From: a bacterium
GTDB taxonomy: Bacteria; SM23-31; JAUVVT01
DNA length: 23,155 nucleotides
Direction: 5' to 3'
NCBI GenBank assembly: GCA_030616165.1
Contig: JAUWXV010000031.1
Location: forward strand, 1 to 23,155
Positions 1 to 6,760 of this stretch are shown piece after piece; within the stretch, counting starts at the first letter, position 1; every line of letters starts with the position of its first letter. The notes under the pieces are model-generated. The model was not told the DNA's origin. It worked only from the letters and a program-made list of their open reading frames with translations, and searched no databases. Both the position numbers and the translations under genes were made by a program.

Positions 1-56
1 TCCCCCTTAGCAAAGGGGGATTAATACGCCATATTTACGGCGTATTAAGGGGGTTG
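1..56. repeat. Double-hairpin CCCCCTT...AAGGGGG repeat
   Basis: CCCCCTT (2-8) pairs with AAGGGGG (13-19), then TTAATACGCC (21-30) pairs perfectly with GGCGTATTAA (39-48), followed by another AAGGGGG. This looks like a dispersed repeat unit, possibly cut by the window edge. Confidence 0.55.
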
Positions 57-183
57 TTTATCTTCAATCCATGTTTCAATTATTTTCAAATATAGTTGAA
101 TTTTGAAAGATGAGGATAGCCGGGTGCAAAAAATCCTGCCAATCGTGCCATACGAAGTAGTAATTTTGACCCTAATTAAAATC

Positions 184-216
184 GTAGGGGCGGGCTTGTC
201 CGCCTCTGGCGGATTT
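184..216 (+). repeat. REP-like element, GTAG + GGGCGGGC stem
   Basis: GTAG at 184-187 is followed by GGGCGGGC and an imperfect CCGCC return, then a second small hairpin CCGCC-TCT-GGCGG (200-212). Same family as the other GTAG-tagged palindromes of the window. Confidence 0.55.
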
Positions 217-388
217 ATCCTCCCAAATTCATTGTGTTGTTACTGTTACTAGTGCCATGTTAAATAACATATGTTCTTTTTTGTAATTTTTACAAAAAAA
301 TTTGACTGGAGTTAAGCATTTTTTTAATGAGAAAATAAAAAAAGTTCCTTAATTTTTATATTTGTATAATCTTCAAAAATATGTTAAC

Positions 389-426
389 GGACAGAACGCT
401 GCCTGCACACTGTGTTCTGTCCCTAC
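389..426 (-). repeat. REP-like element, GTAG + GGACAGAAC stem
   Basis: GGACAGAAC (389-397) pairs with GTTCTGTCC (414-422) and is followed by CTAC (423-426), so on the minus strand it reads GTAG then the palindrome. It matches the element at 3551-3588 at 34 of 38 positions, including the loop, in opposite orientation. Confidence 0.7.
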
Positions 427-454
427 ATAACAATCATTTATGATTAAATATATT

Positions 455-479
455 GTAGGGACAGGACATTGTCCTGTCC
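455..479 (+). repeat. REP-like element, GTAG + GGACAGGAC stem
   Basis: GTAG (455-458), GGACAGGAC (459-467), loop ATT, GTCCTGTCC (471-479). Perfect 9-bp stem directly after GTAG. Confidence 0.65.
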
Positions 480-610
480 TTCTGTATAAAATAAAAGTTA
501 ATTTTATGTCATTTATTATTTCTCCATTTCAAAAAATGTCAAAAAAATATATATCATTTATTATTTAATAAGGCACTGCTTAAGACCGTATTAATTAATT
601 ATTCAACAAG

Positions 611-661
611 AAGGGCGGGCCTGCCCGCCTCTGGTGGATTTATCCGCCAAAGGCGGATTTG
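611..661. repeat. GGGCGGGC / AATCCGCC double hairpin repeat
   Basis: GGGCGGGC-CT-GCCCGCC is followed by ATCCGCC-AAA-GGCGGAT. Related in sequence to the elements at 184, 6488 and 13379, but without a recognisable GTAG. Confidence 0.5.
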
Positions 662-895
662 GCATTGATAATTTGTGTGAAAAGGGATTTAATATAAATA
701 ATTTCTTTTTTCAAGAGACCCTAAGCAGTTTGGAGGTAAAGAAATTTAACAGAAAAAGATGTAAGGATGGTCAAGGAAGTGATGTGGTTTGAGTTTTGTT
801 TGAGTCCCAGAATATTACTATTTGCGAATCATTAGATTTGAAATATTAGAAATTATTAAAAACAAAAACAATTAAAATATTTTTTATCTTTTCCC

Positions 896-2740
896 TTATC
901 TTATTTTCTCCAAGTTTGATATAATTTCTTGATAATATAACGGATATTTTTCAAGGGTAAATATTTTCAAAGCCTCTTCATAAGCTATAATTGCCTTGTT
1001 CAGATTATCCTCTTTATCCCGGACTTCGGAAAGAACTTCATAGGCAAGCCCCAGATAATATTGTGTTCCTGCATATTCGAGTGGGTATTTCTTAATAGTT
1101 TTTATTTTTAAAGCTTCTTTAAAAGCACTAATAGCCTTGTTCAGATTAGCCTCTTCATCCCGAACTTCGGAAAGACCTGCATAGACAAGCCCCAGAGTAT
1201 TCTGTGCCTTTGCATATTCGAGTGGGTATTTCTTAATAGTTTTTATTTTTAAAGCTTCTTTATAAGCACTAATAGCCTTATTAATATTAGCCTCTATATC
1301 TCGAACTATGGAAAGACCTCTATAGGCATTCCCCAGATTATACTGTGTTCCTGCATATTCGAGTGAGTATTTCTCAATAGTATAAACTTTTAAAGCCTCT
1401 TCAAAAGCACTAATAGCCTTGTTCAGATTATCCTCTTTATCCCGAACTTCGGAAAGACCTCCATAGGCAAGTCCCAGATTATACTGTGTTCCTGCATATT
1501 TGATTGGGTATTTCACAAGAGTAAATATTTTCAAAGCCTCTTCAGAAGCTCTAATAGCCTTATTCAGATTAGCCTCTTTATCCCGGACTTCGGAAAGATC
1601 TCTATAGGCAATTCCCAGATTATTCTGTATTCCTGCATAGTTGATTGGGTATTTCACAATAGTGTAAATTTTCAAAGCCTCTTCAGAAGCTCTAATAGCC
1701 CTGTTCAGATTAGCCTCTTTATCTCGAACTTCGGAAAGACTCCTATAGGCAGTTCCCAGATTAATCTGTGTTCCTGCATAATAAAGTGGGTCTTTCTCAA
1801 TAGTATAAATTTTCAAAGCATCTTCAAAAGCTCTAATTGCCTTGTTCAGATTAGCCTCTTTATCTCGAACTTTAGAAAGATAGACAAGTCCCAGATTATT
1901 CTGTGTCATTGCATATTCGAGCGGGTATTTCTCAATAGTAAAAATTTTCAAAGCCTCTTCATGAGCACTAATTGCATCTTTCAGATTATCCTCTTTATCT
2001 CGAACTTCGGAAAGATTACTATAGGAAAGTCCCAGATTATTCTGTGTTCCTGCATATTCGAGCGGGTTTTTCTCAATAGTAAGAATTTTCAAAGCCTCTT
2101 TATAAGCTCTGATTGCCTTGTTCAGATTATCCTCTTTATCCCGGATTTCGGAAAGACCCCAATAGGCATTCCCCAGATTATTCTGTGTCTGTGCATAATC
2201 GAGTGGGTCTTTCTTAATAGTCCTGATTTTTAAAGCTTCTTCATAAGCACTAATTGCATCTTTCAGATTATCTTCTTTATTTCGAACTTCGGAAAGATCC
2301 CCGTAGGCAGTTCCCAGATTATTCTTTGTCTTTGCATAGTCGAGTTGGTATTCCTTAATAGTATAAATTTTCAAAGCCTCCAAAAAGGCATATATGGCAC
2401 TTTCCAGGTTTTGTTCCTTATTGCTTTTCTCAGATAAATCCAAGTAACATACACCTAATTGAGAATTTATTTCGCCATAAAAATAAGGTTCTTCTTTTTC
2501 TGTTATTTCCATCAATAAATTATCGTACACTTTTAATGCGTCTTCAAGTTTAGTTTCTTTTATTAGTCTCCCAGCATAATCTATTTTATCTCTAAATTCT
2601 TTTTTTCTTTGTTTTTCTTCTAAATGATTAATAATAACCCACGTTAAAATTGCAACTATCACTCCAGTTGTTATCGTAAAGACAAATTTATTTTTCTTTA
2701 TCATTCTAACAATATTTTTAGTTTTAGTGAAAATTTTCAT
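896..2740 (-). CDS. Membrane-anchored TPR-repeat protein, 614 aa
   Basis: Probable protein-protein interaction scaffold. Residues about 19-41 form one hydrophobic segment after a basic N-terminus, so the protein is probably a signal-anchor protein with its bulk outside the cytoplasm. From about residue 105 onward there are eleven copies of a 47-residue TPR-type unit (NL..AI.A.EEALKI.TI, then P.EYA.TQ.NLG.AY..LSEVRDKE). The fourth unit has lost two residues. The DNA shows the same 141-bp period, with neighbouring units very alike, so the array probably grew by tandem duplication and may vary in copy number. No catalytic domain (CHAT, kinase, protease) is fused to it. The ribosome site is weak (GGATTG before ATG). 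The gene stands alone, and its partner cannot be named from this window. TPR assignment is strong; function is unknown. Confidence 0.88.
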   Translation of the reverse strand: MKIFTKTKNIVRMIKKNKFVFTITTGVIVAILTWVIINHLEEKQRKKEFRDKIDYAGRLIKETKLEDALKVYDNLLMEITEKEEPYFYGEINSQLGVCYLDLSEKSNKEQNLESAIYAFLEALKIYTIKEYQLDYAKTKNNLGTAYGDLSEVRNKEDNLKDAISAYEEALKIRTIKKDPLDYAQTQNNLGNAYWGLSEIRDKEDNLNKAIRAYKEALKILTIEKNPLEYAGTQNNLGLSYSNLSEVRDKEDNLKDAISAHEEALKIFTIEKYPLEYAMTQNNLGLVYLSKVRDKEANLNKAIRAFEDALKIYTIEKDPLYYAGTQINLGTAYRSLSEVRDKEANLNRAIRASEEALKIYTIVKYPINYAGIQNNLGIAYRDLSEVRDKEANLNKAIRASEEALKIFTLVKYPIKYAGTQYNLGLAYGGLSEVRDKEDNLNKAISAFEEALKVYTIEKYSLEYAGTQYNLGNAYRGLSIVRDIEANINKAISAYKEALKIKTIKKYPLEYAKAQNTLGLVYAGLSEVRDEEANLNKAISAFKEALKIKTIKKYPLEYAGTQYYLGLAYEVLSEVRDKEDNLNKAIIAYEEALKIFTLEKYPLYYQEIISNLEKIR

Positions 2741-3490
2741 AATTCAATCCAATTCTATTTTTTATTAATTATTTTGAAATATACTCTCATCAAAACTGCC
2801 TTAATAAAATGTTTCTATTTAAGATAAAGAAAATTTATATTTATTACAAGGCAAGATGATGCTGAAACTTTTTAAAAATTTTAATAAATATATATTCATT
2901 ATAGATTTCAATTTTTAAAGTAACCGTATTTTATTGAATTAAATCTGTATAATCCTCTAAAATAGGGATTTAAAAATTAAATCCTGCCGTGCCTTTTGTT
3001 TAGTGTTTTGAATGCATTTGAACCTCTACATTTAAATATATATAATGTTTCGTGTAAAAGTAAAGATAAGCTATAATTTTTTATTTATATTATATAATAT
3101 GTTGGTTTATAAAAAATTTTTTAAAATGTTTACGAAAAAAGTATTGTGGAAATTTTGGGGAAACAATACTTATTTATTTTTATTATTTTAGTTTTCTTCC
3201 CCGTTTTTTTTTGGTGGAAGCGTGAGTCCGATAAACCGTTCGAGATGTGTTGAAGAATAAGATGAAGAGGAACTTCGATAGTAGAATGTTTTTATTTAAA
3301 TATATTATGAAAAACAGCGAAAAACAAGGAAAAATAAAAAAATTTTTAATAATTTTTAGATTTGGAATTTAAGTTAGTTTATTATAAATATGCGAAAATT
3401 GGGGGAGATGATAATTGGTTGTTTTTTGGTGAAAGCATGAGTCTAAGGAACGATTTACGAATGTAGAATGAAAATAATTAACAGCAGATG

Positions 3491-3517
3491 GGTAGAGACG
3501 CCCGGCAGTGCGTCTCC
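3491..3517 (+). repeat. REP-like element, GTAG + AGACGC stem
   Basis: GTAG (3492-3495), AGACGC (3496-3501), loop, GCGTCT (3510-3515). Same architecture as the other GTAG-tagged palindromes; a relative with ATAG lies at 12967-12992. Confidence 0.5.
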
Positions 3518-3550
3518 ATATTTCTATTTTTAATCTATTTTTTACAAACT

Positions 3551-3588
3551 GTAGGGGCAGAACACAGTGTGCAGGCATTGTTCTGCCC
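3551..3588 (+). repeat. REP-like element, GTAG + GGGCAGAAC stem
   Basis: GTAG (3551-3554), GGGCAGAAC (3555-3563), 16-nt loop, GTTCTGCCC (3580-3588). It is the opposite-strand sister of 389-426. The two stem differences between them lie at paired positions (A-T there, G-C here), so the stem is conserved by a compensatory change. Confidence 0.7.
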
Positions 3589-3595
3589 TTGTTTA

Positions 3596-3672
3596 TTTTC
3601 TTCCCTGCCCTTCGGGCTTGCCCTTCGGGTCTGCGTCCATGCCCTCTGGGCTTGCCCGCCTCTGGCGGGTCT
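3596..3672. repeat. Cluster of mini-hairpins (CCCTTCGGG, GCCCTCTGGGC)
   Basis: Back-to-back short palindromes: CCCTTCGGG twice, GCCCTCTGGGC, then CCCGCC-TCT-GGCGGG. Each is a 3-6 bp stem closed by a 3-nt loop. Two similar clusters follow at 3867-3921 and 4064-4112. Confidence 0.55.
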
Positions 3673-3796
3673 GCGGTCTATTATTATTCTTTCCAATCCT
3701 TATTTTAATTGCTTTTGCATTTAAATCCTGCTAAAAGCTAATAGCTAACAGCAATGTTTTTATAATTGTTTTAATCTATTTTCATTTTTACCAAAT

Positions 3797-3818
3797 GTAG
3801 GGGCGAATTTATTCGCCC
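3797..3818 (+). repeat. REP-like element, GTAG + GGGCGAAT stem
   Basis: GTAG (3797-3800), GGGCGAAT (3801-3808), TT, ATTCGCCC (3811-3818). Perfect 8-bp stem directly after GTAG. Confidence 0.65.
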
Positions 3819-3866
3819 TCTCTGTTTTCAATTAATATTTTATCATATTTTTATTATCCTTTCTCT

Positions 3867-3921
3867 GCCTGCCCTGTGGGCCTGCCTTGTGGGTGCCCTC
3901 TGGCTGCCCTTTGGGTGGTTT
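3867..3921. repeat. Second cluster of GCCCTNTGGGC-type mini-hairpins
   Basis: Contains GCCCTGTGGGC and degenerate relatives (CCTTGTGGG, GCCCTCTGGC, GCCCTTTGGGT) in tandem. Lies just upstream of the promoter at 3949. Confidence 0.5.
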
Positions 3922-3948
3922 CTTTTAGCAAAAAAACTAAAAAAGTTC

Positions 3949-3977
3949 TTGACAAAACGAAAATATTTCCGTATATT
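3949..3977 (+). promoter_or_regulatory. Consensus sigma-70 type promoter
   Basis: TTGACA at 3949-3954, a 17-bp spacer, and TATATT at 3972-3977. The -35 box is perfect and the spacing optimal. Expected transcription start is near 3984 on the plus strand. No normal gene follows; the next annotated gene is on the other strand. Confidence 0.55.
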
Positions 3978-4063
3978 AATATATAGTTATAATATATAAT
4001 AACTTTTATCTTGCAATTTAGTATTTTAAGTAGGTGTAAAAAATGGATTTAACAGAAAGAATA

Positions 4064-4112
4064 CCTGCCCTATGGGCGTTCTCTGCCTGCCCTTTGGGCC
4101 TGTCCTGTGGAT
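4064..4112. repeat. Third cluster of GCCCTNTGGGC-type mini-hairpins
   Basis: GCCCTATGGGC and GCCCTTTGGGC occur 24 bases apart, followed by a degenerate GTCCTGTGGAT. It lies inside the candidate small RNA. Confidence 0.5.
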
Positions 4113-4190
4113 GGTTAAAGAAAATATCCAACTTTTTTCGAATAAATTCTTGCTTTAACCCTTGAAATTAAATAAATTAACCCCTGGCAC

Positions 4191-4246
4191 AAAATTCCCA
4201 AAAACTCACATATATGGGAAGAATGGGAATTTTGGCACTTTTTTCC
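4191..4246 (+). terminator. Terminator-like hairpin with T-run
   Basis: AAAATTCCCA (4191-4200) is perfectly inverted at 4224-4233 (TGGGAATTTT), then GGCAC and TTTTTT. The T-run is on the plus strand, so it would stop the transcript from 3949. The T-run starts six bases after the stem, and the loop is long, so this is not a canonical terminator. On the minus strand it lies 80 bases past the NamZ stop without a T-run. Confidence 0.35.
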
Positions 4247-4313
4247 CACAAAACAAAATAAAAAAGCCCTTTTAGCCATATTGTCAAGGAATAGGTGTTG
4301 TGTGCATTAATTT

Positions 4314-5603
4314 TTAATCATAGAGGTAGTATTTTCTACTCATTGCTTTAAATTCTTCAGTATTCTTTTTGTAACTCTGGACAACTTTTTCGACGGTCAT
4401 TCCGGGTTTGTCCAAATCTTTCAGGGGTTCCGGCGGAAACCATATTAGTGAATCCGGGCTTGTTTTACGGTATGCATCAATTATATGAAGGGCGGCTTCA
4501 ACGGAACGGTATGCTTTGTAATCGGTTAACATTATTTCAACACCGCCGCACATCTGGTTCCACGGTTTTGTATATGGGCGGCTGGTGCGCCGGGATGACT
4601 GACGGGTCGCACTTTTTGGAATAAAGTAAACGGGGCGAAATATCGCACCGGGGATGTTCCTGCTGTTTAGGTCTTTTGCCGCTTTTATGGCGTTGACCCA
4701 TGGGGCTCCTGTTATAAGAAATGGTTTTGTAGTTCCACGTGCTTCAGATATGTTCATTCTTTCAAAAAGACACTGCCCAGGATATACAACCGCTGTCTCA
4801 TAAGTATCCATGTTAGGAGAAGTCATTACCCAAAACAGACCTGTATCATCCCACGTCATATTCCTTCGCCATCCTTTCATCTTAATTACGGTTAGAGCGG
4901 CACCTACACCTTCCCGCTCGTTCCACATCGCTGCCAATTCTCCATAGGTCATCGCGTGGCGAAGGGGAAGTGGTTCCTGTAAAGATTTCCAAAGGTCAAG
5001 AAAAGGACCTTCCACAACTTCACCGCCCAGTGGATTTGGCCTGTCCAATACAATATACGGTATCTCTGCTTCTGCACATGCTTTCATGGATAAAAACATT
5101 GAATACTTAAAGGTGTACCATGGTGTTCCTACGCCCTGAATATCGAAGATGAGAACATCGAGCATTTCGAGCCATTCTTTTTTCGGGGCACGACTTTCTC
5201 CGTATAGGCTGTAAACCGGAATTTTTGTTATTGGGTCTAATTCACCTTCCTTGTCAATTCGGCCCTGCATTGCCCCACGGACACCATGCTCTGCTCCAAA
5301 AAGTGCCGCCAGATTAACGGCAGGATTTTCTGCCAGAACATCAATATCACTCCGCAAATCTGAGGTAACGGCTGAGGGATTAGTAATCAGCCCGACGCGT
5401 TTACCCCTGATAAGGTCGAGGTGGTCTTCGATAAGCACCTCAATACCCGGTTTGACTGCCGGAGCCCTCTTGACAAATGAAGGCGGAGAGACGGGCGCTC
5501 TCCTGTCGATGACTTCTCCTTTCCAGATGCTACATGAAAAGAGAGTGCAGATGAGTGTGAAAAAAATAGATAATGCAGCCATGAATGTAATTTTTCTTCG
5601 CAT
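4314..5603 (-). CDS. namZ: NamZ-type exo-beta-N-acetylmuramidase lipoprotein (DUF1343, GH171)
   Basis: Members of this family remove terminal N-acetylmuramic acid from peptidoglycan fragments and so serve cell-wall recycling or scavenging. The 429-residue length fits the family with a lipoprotein leader: MRRK, a hydrophobic stretch, then a lipobox LFSC with Cys24. The mature protein starts the DUF1343 region with GIEVLIEDHLDLIRGKRVGL. The signature FGAEHGVRG follows near residue 100, and later DRPNPLGG and a YPGQCLFE-type segment are present. AAAGGA lies seven bases before the ATG, supporting this start. The gene stands alone, with no murQ, amgK or nagZ nearby. A 6-bp hairpin (5629-5648) lies in its leader. 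The family call is firm; enzymatic activity is inferred from the family. Confidence 0.88.
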   Translation of the reverse strand: MRRKITFMAALSIFFTLICTLFSCSIWKGEVIDRRAPVSPPSFVKRAPAVKPGIEVLIEDHLDLIRGKRVGLITNPSAVTSDLRSDIDVLAENPAVNLAALFGAEHGVRGAMQGRIDKEGELDPITKIPVYSLYGESRAPKKEWLEMLDVLIFDIQGVGTPWYTFKYSMFLSMKACAEAEIPYIVLDRPNPLGGEVVEGPFLDLWKSLQEPLPLRHAMTYGELAAMWNEREGVGAALTVIKMKGWRRNMTWDDTGLFWVMTSPNMDTYETAVVYPGQCLFERMNISEARGTTKPFLITGAPWVNAIKAAKDLNSRNIPGAIFRPVYFIPKSATRQSSRRTSRPYTKPWNQMCGGVEIMLTDYKAYRSVEAALHIIDAYRKTSPDSLIWFPPEPLKDLDKPGMTVEKVVQSYKKNTEEFKAMSRKYYLYD

Positions 5604-5628
5604 AAGTATTCCTTTCTATTTTATATTC

Positions 5629-5648
5629 AGTGGGCTGTGAAACCCACT
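5629..5648 (-). repeat. Hairpin AGTGGG...CCCACT in the namZ leader
   Basis: AGTGGG (5629-5634) pairs with CCCACT (5643-5648). It lies 26-45 bases upstream of the namZ start, so it would fold in the mRNA leader if transcription starts above it. Confidence 0.4.
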
Positions 5649-5684
5649 TATTATGTGAGATACCCGGGGCGATCATGGATAATA

Positions 5685-5702
5685 CCCTCGATTCATCGAG
5701 GG
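5685..5702. repeat. Hairpin CCCTCGAT-TC-ATCGAGGG
   Basis: Perfect 8-bp stem with a 2-nt loop. No GTAG tag. Probably another dispersed palindromic repeat. Confidence 0.5.
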
Positions 5703-5722
5703 ATTAATGATATTTTGAAGGA

Positions 5723-5743
5723 TGGTTCGCGAACCACCCCTAT
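5723..5743 (-). repeat. REP-like element, ATAG + TGGTTC stem
   Basis: TGGTTCGCGAACCA (5723-5736) is a perfect palindrome followed by CCCCTAT, i.e. ATAGGGG then the palindrome on the minus strand. Confidence 0.55.
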
Positions 5744-5774
5744 AACATAGAATGAAAAATTATTATTTTAAAGA

Positions 5775-5813
5775 GGGCGAACACACAGTGCACGCACAGG
5801 GGTTCGCCCCTAC
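5775..5813 (-). repeat. REP-like element, GTAG + GGGCGAAC stem
   Basis: GGGCGAAC (5775-5782), 19-nt loop, GTTCGCCC (5802-5809), then CTAC (5810-5813). On the minus strand it reads GTAG-GGGCGAAC. Loop resembles the CACAGTGTGCAGGC loop of the 389 and 3551 elements. Confidence 0.65.
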
Positions 5814-5962
5814 AATCGTGTCATGCGAAAATTTATGATTTTATAATTATATTGTCAAGAAATAAGTATTGTGGCAACGAATTTTAAAGATATTGAACCG
5901 CAGAGGGACAGAGACGCAGAGGTAAAAAGGACCAGAAAGATAAATGTGGGATTGAGTAATGA

Positions 5963-5996
5963 GGGTGAAGGTGAAGAACATCTTTGCCAGCAGAAA
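5963..5996 (+). repeat. GGTGAAGGTG...CTTTGCCAGCAGAA repeat
   Basis: GGTGAAG and CTTTGCC are imperfectly inverted, followed by AGCAGAAA. Near-copy at 6687-6718; its tail recurs at 8906-8918 and 20760-20772. Confidence 0.5.
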
Positions 5997-6086
5997 TTCA
6001 CAAAATTCTTTATTTTATCAGGAAACTTATTTATATTATTAAAATATTAGGGAATTAGATTTGAAGATGATTGGGCAAAAAAGTGG

Positions 6087-6110
6087 GTTCCCGCTTTCAC
6101 GGGAATGACA
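6087..6110 (+). repeat. TTCCCG...CGGGAATGACA dispersed repeat
   Basis: TTCCCG-CTTTCA-CGGGAA followed by TGACA. Same family as 13499-13583, 16147-16407 and 20827-20852. Confidence 0.6.
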
Positions 6111-6270
6111 AATGTGGTTGATGATGTTTTTAGGTAATTTATAGAAAATTAATTTATTTGAGGGAAGTATTTTCGTGAGACCACATTAATAACAGAACTT
6201 TGGTAAATTTTGAAAAACCATTATTTTTTGTGAATATATTGGGCTTCTTGATTCACAAAAGAAGCGGTAA

Positions 6271-6294
6271 GGGCGGTTCACGAACCGCCCCTAC
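6271..6294 (-). repeat. REP-like element, GTAG + GGGCGGTTC stem
   Basis: GGGCGGTTC (6271-6279), AC, GAACCGCCC (6282-6290), CTAC (6291-6294). Perfect 9-bp stem; minus strand reads GTAG then stem. Confidence 0.7.
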
Positions 6295-6487
6295 AACGGG
6301 ACAGAATGTATTGTTTGTTAATCTTTTAAATGCTGAAATAATACTGAATCAAGTTCAGCACAGGGTTCAGGATGACAAGATGTTATAAACCGGCTTAGAG
6401 GGATGGCGGAGTTAGGGACGATCTAACCTATTGATATATTATTTCAGAGTGCAACGAAATATGGAAATATATTATATTTTTACAGAA

Positions 6488-6532
6488 AGGGCGGGTAAAC
6501 CCGCCAGAGGCGGAAAAGCCCGCCGCCCCTAC
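6488..6532 (-). repeat. REP-like element with GGCGGGT stem and GTAG
   Basis: GGCGGGT (6490-6496) pairs with ACCCGCC (6499-6505), then CCGCCCCTAC ends at 6532, giving GTAGGGGCGG on the minus strand. Compound relative of the 184 and 13379 elements. Confidence 0.5.
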
Positions 6533-6596
6533 GCTCTGTTGGTGACAATACCAACCCGAAGGGCACGCAGGGGGTATAAAAACAGAGTTTTTCAAT

Positions 6597-6662
6597 CATT
6601 CTCGTTCCCAAACAGAGTTTGGGAACGAGAATGAGAATAGGAACAGAGTTTGGGAACGAGAA
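6597..6662. repeat. CTCGTTCCCAAAC hairpin repeat with an extra half copy
   Basis: CATTCTCGTTCCCAAAC (6597-6613) is perfectly inverted at 6617-6633 with a 3-nt loop, a 17-bp stem. The right arm is then repeated directly (CAGAGTTTGGGAACGAGAA, ending at 6662). No GTAG. Confidence 0.65.
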
Positions 6663-6686
6663 CGAGGATTGGAACTCTCAAAAAAA

Positions 6687-6718
6687 GGGTGAAGGTGCAG
6701 AGCATCTTCACCAGCGAA
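6687..6718 (+). repeat. GGTGAAGGTG...CTTCACCAGC repeat
   Basis: GGTGAAG and CTTCACC form a perfect 7-bp stem. Near-copy of 5963-5996; it sits 43 bases before the start of the next gene. Confidence 0.5.
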
Positions 6719-6760
6719 AAATAATTAGTCTATCACGCAACTATACGGAAGGGGAAAGCG

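Larger units (their letters stand above)
1..895. other. Intergenic stretch with dispersed hairpin repeats
   Basis: No credible gene is visible. The stretch is AT-rich apart from five GC-rich palindromic repeats (near 1-56, 184-216, 389-426, 455-479 and 611-661), listed separately. About 200 bases (690-895) downstream of the TPR gene stop show no hairpin with a T-run and no coding potential that I can defend. Confidence 0.6.
3984..4246 (+). ncRNA. Candidate small RNA of about 260 nt
   Basis: Inferred from the strong promoter at 3949-3977 and a 10-bp inverted repeat with nearby T-run at 4191-4246. The transcript would contain the mini-hairpin cluster at 4064-4112. A 40-codon frame starts at ATG 4043 (stop at 4163-4165), preceded by AGTAGGTG, but it runs through the repeat hairpins and its peptide resembles nothing I know, so a non-coding RNA is the simpler reading. 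No RNA family was recognised. Confidence 0.25.
2741..4313. other. 1.57-kb intergenic stretch: repeats and candidate sRNA
   Basis: 2741-3480 is very AT-rich with no convincing gene. It holds one imperfect 22-bp repeat pair (3207-3228 and 3422-3443, 20 of 22 identical). 3491-4112 holds three REP-like elements and three clusters of mini-hairpins. 3949-4246 holds a consensus promoter and a terminator-like hairpin. Short open frames across the GC-rich repeats are repeat artefacts, not genes. Confidence 0.6.
5604..6760. other. 1.16-kb intergenic stretch packed with repeats
   Basis: No gene found. It holds hairpins at 5629-5648 and 5685-5702, REP-like elements at 5723-5743, 5775-5813, 6271-6294 and 6488-6532, a GATTCCC-type element at 6087-6110, a TCGTTCCC hairpin at 6597-6662 and two TTCACCAGC-type motifs. 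5895-5922 (GAACCGCAGAGGGACAGAG...) resembles another GCAGAGG dispersed repeat. Confidence 0.6.

Noticed and set aside
3488-3724. Two overlapping plus-strand open frames of 66-78 codons
   Set aside because: They run through REP-like and mini-hairpin repeats, lack a ribosome site, and their peptides are only translated repeats.
4261-4313. GGCTAAAAGGGCTTTTTT after namZ (minus strand) as its terminator
   Set aside because: There is a T-run, but no complementary arm forms a stem before it.
5895-5922. GCAGAGGGACAGAGACGCAGAGG sequence as a tandem-repeat locus
   Set aside because: Only two rough units are present; it resembles a known type of dispersed GCAGAGG text, but one copy gives nothing to analyse.
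6200-6634. Open frames of 62 and 67 codons on the plus strand
   Set aside because: Both are produced by GC-rich repeats (6271-6294, 6488-6532, 6597-6662); no domain and no conserved start region.
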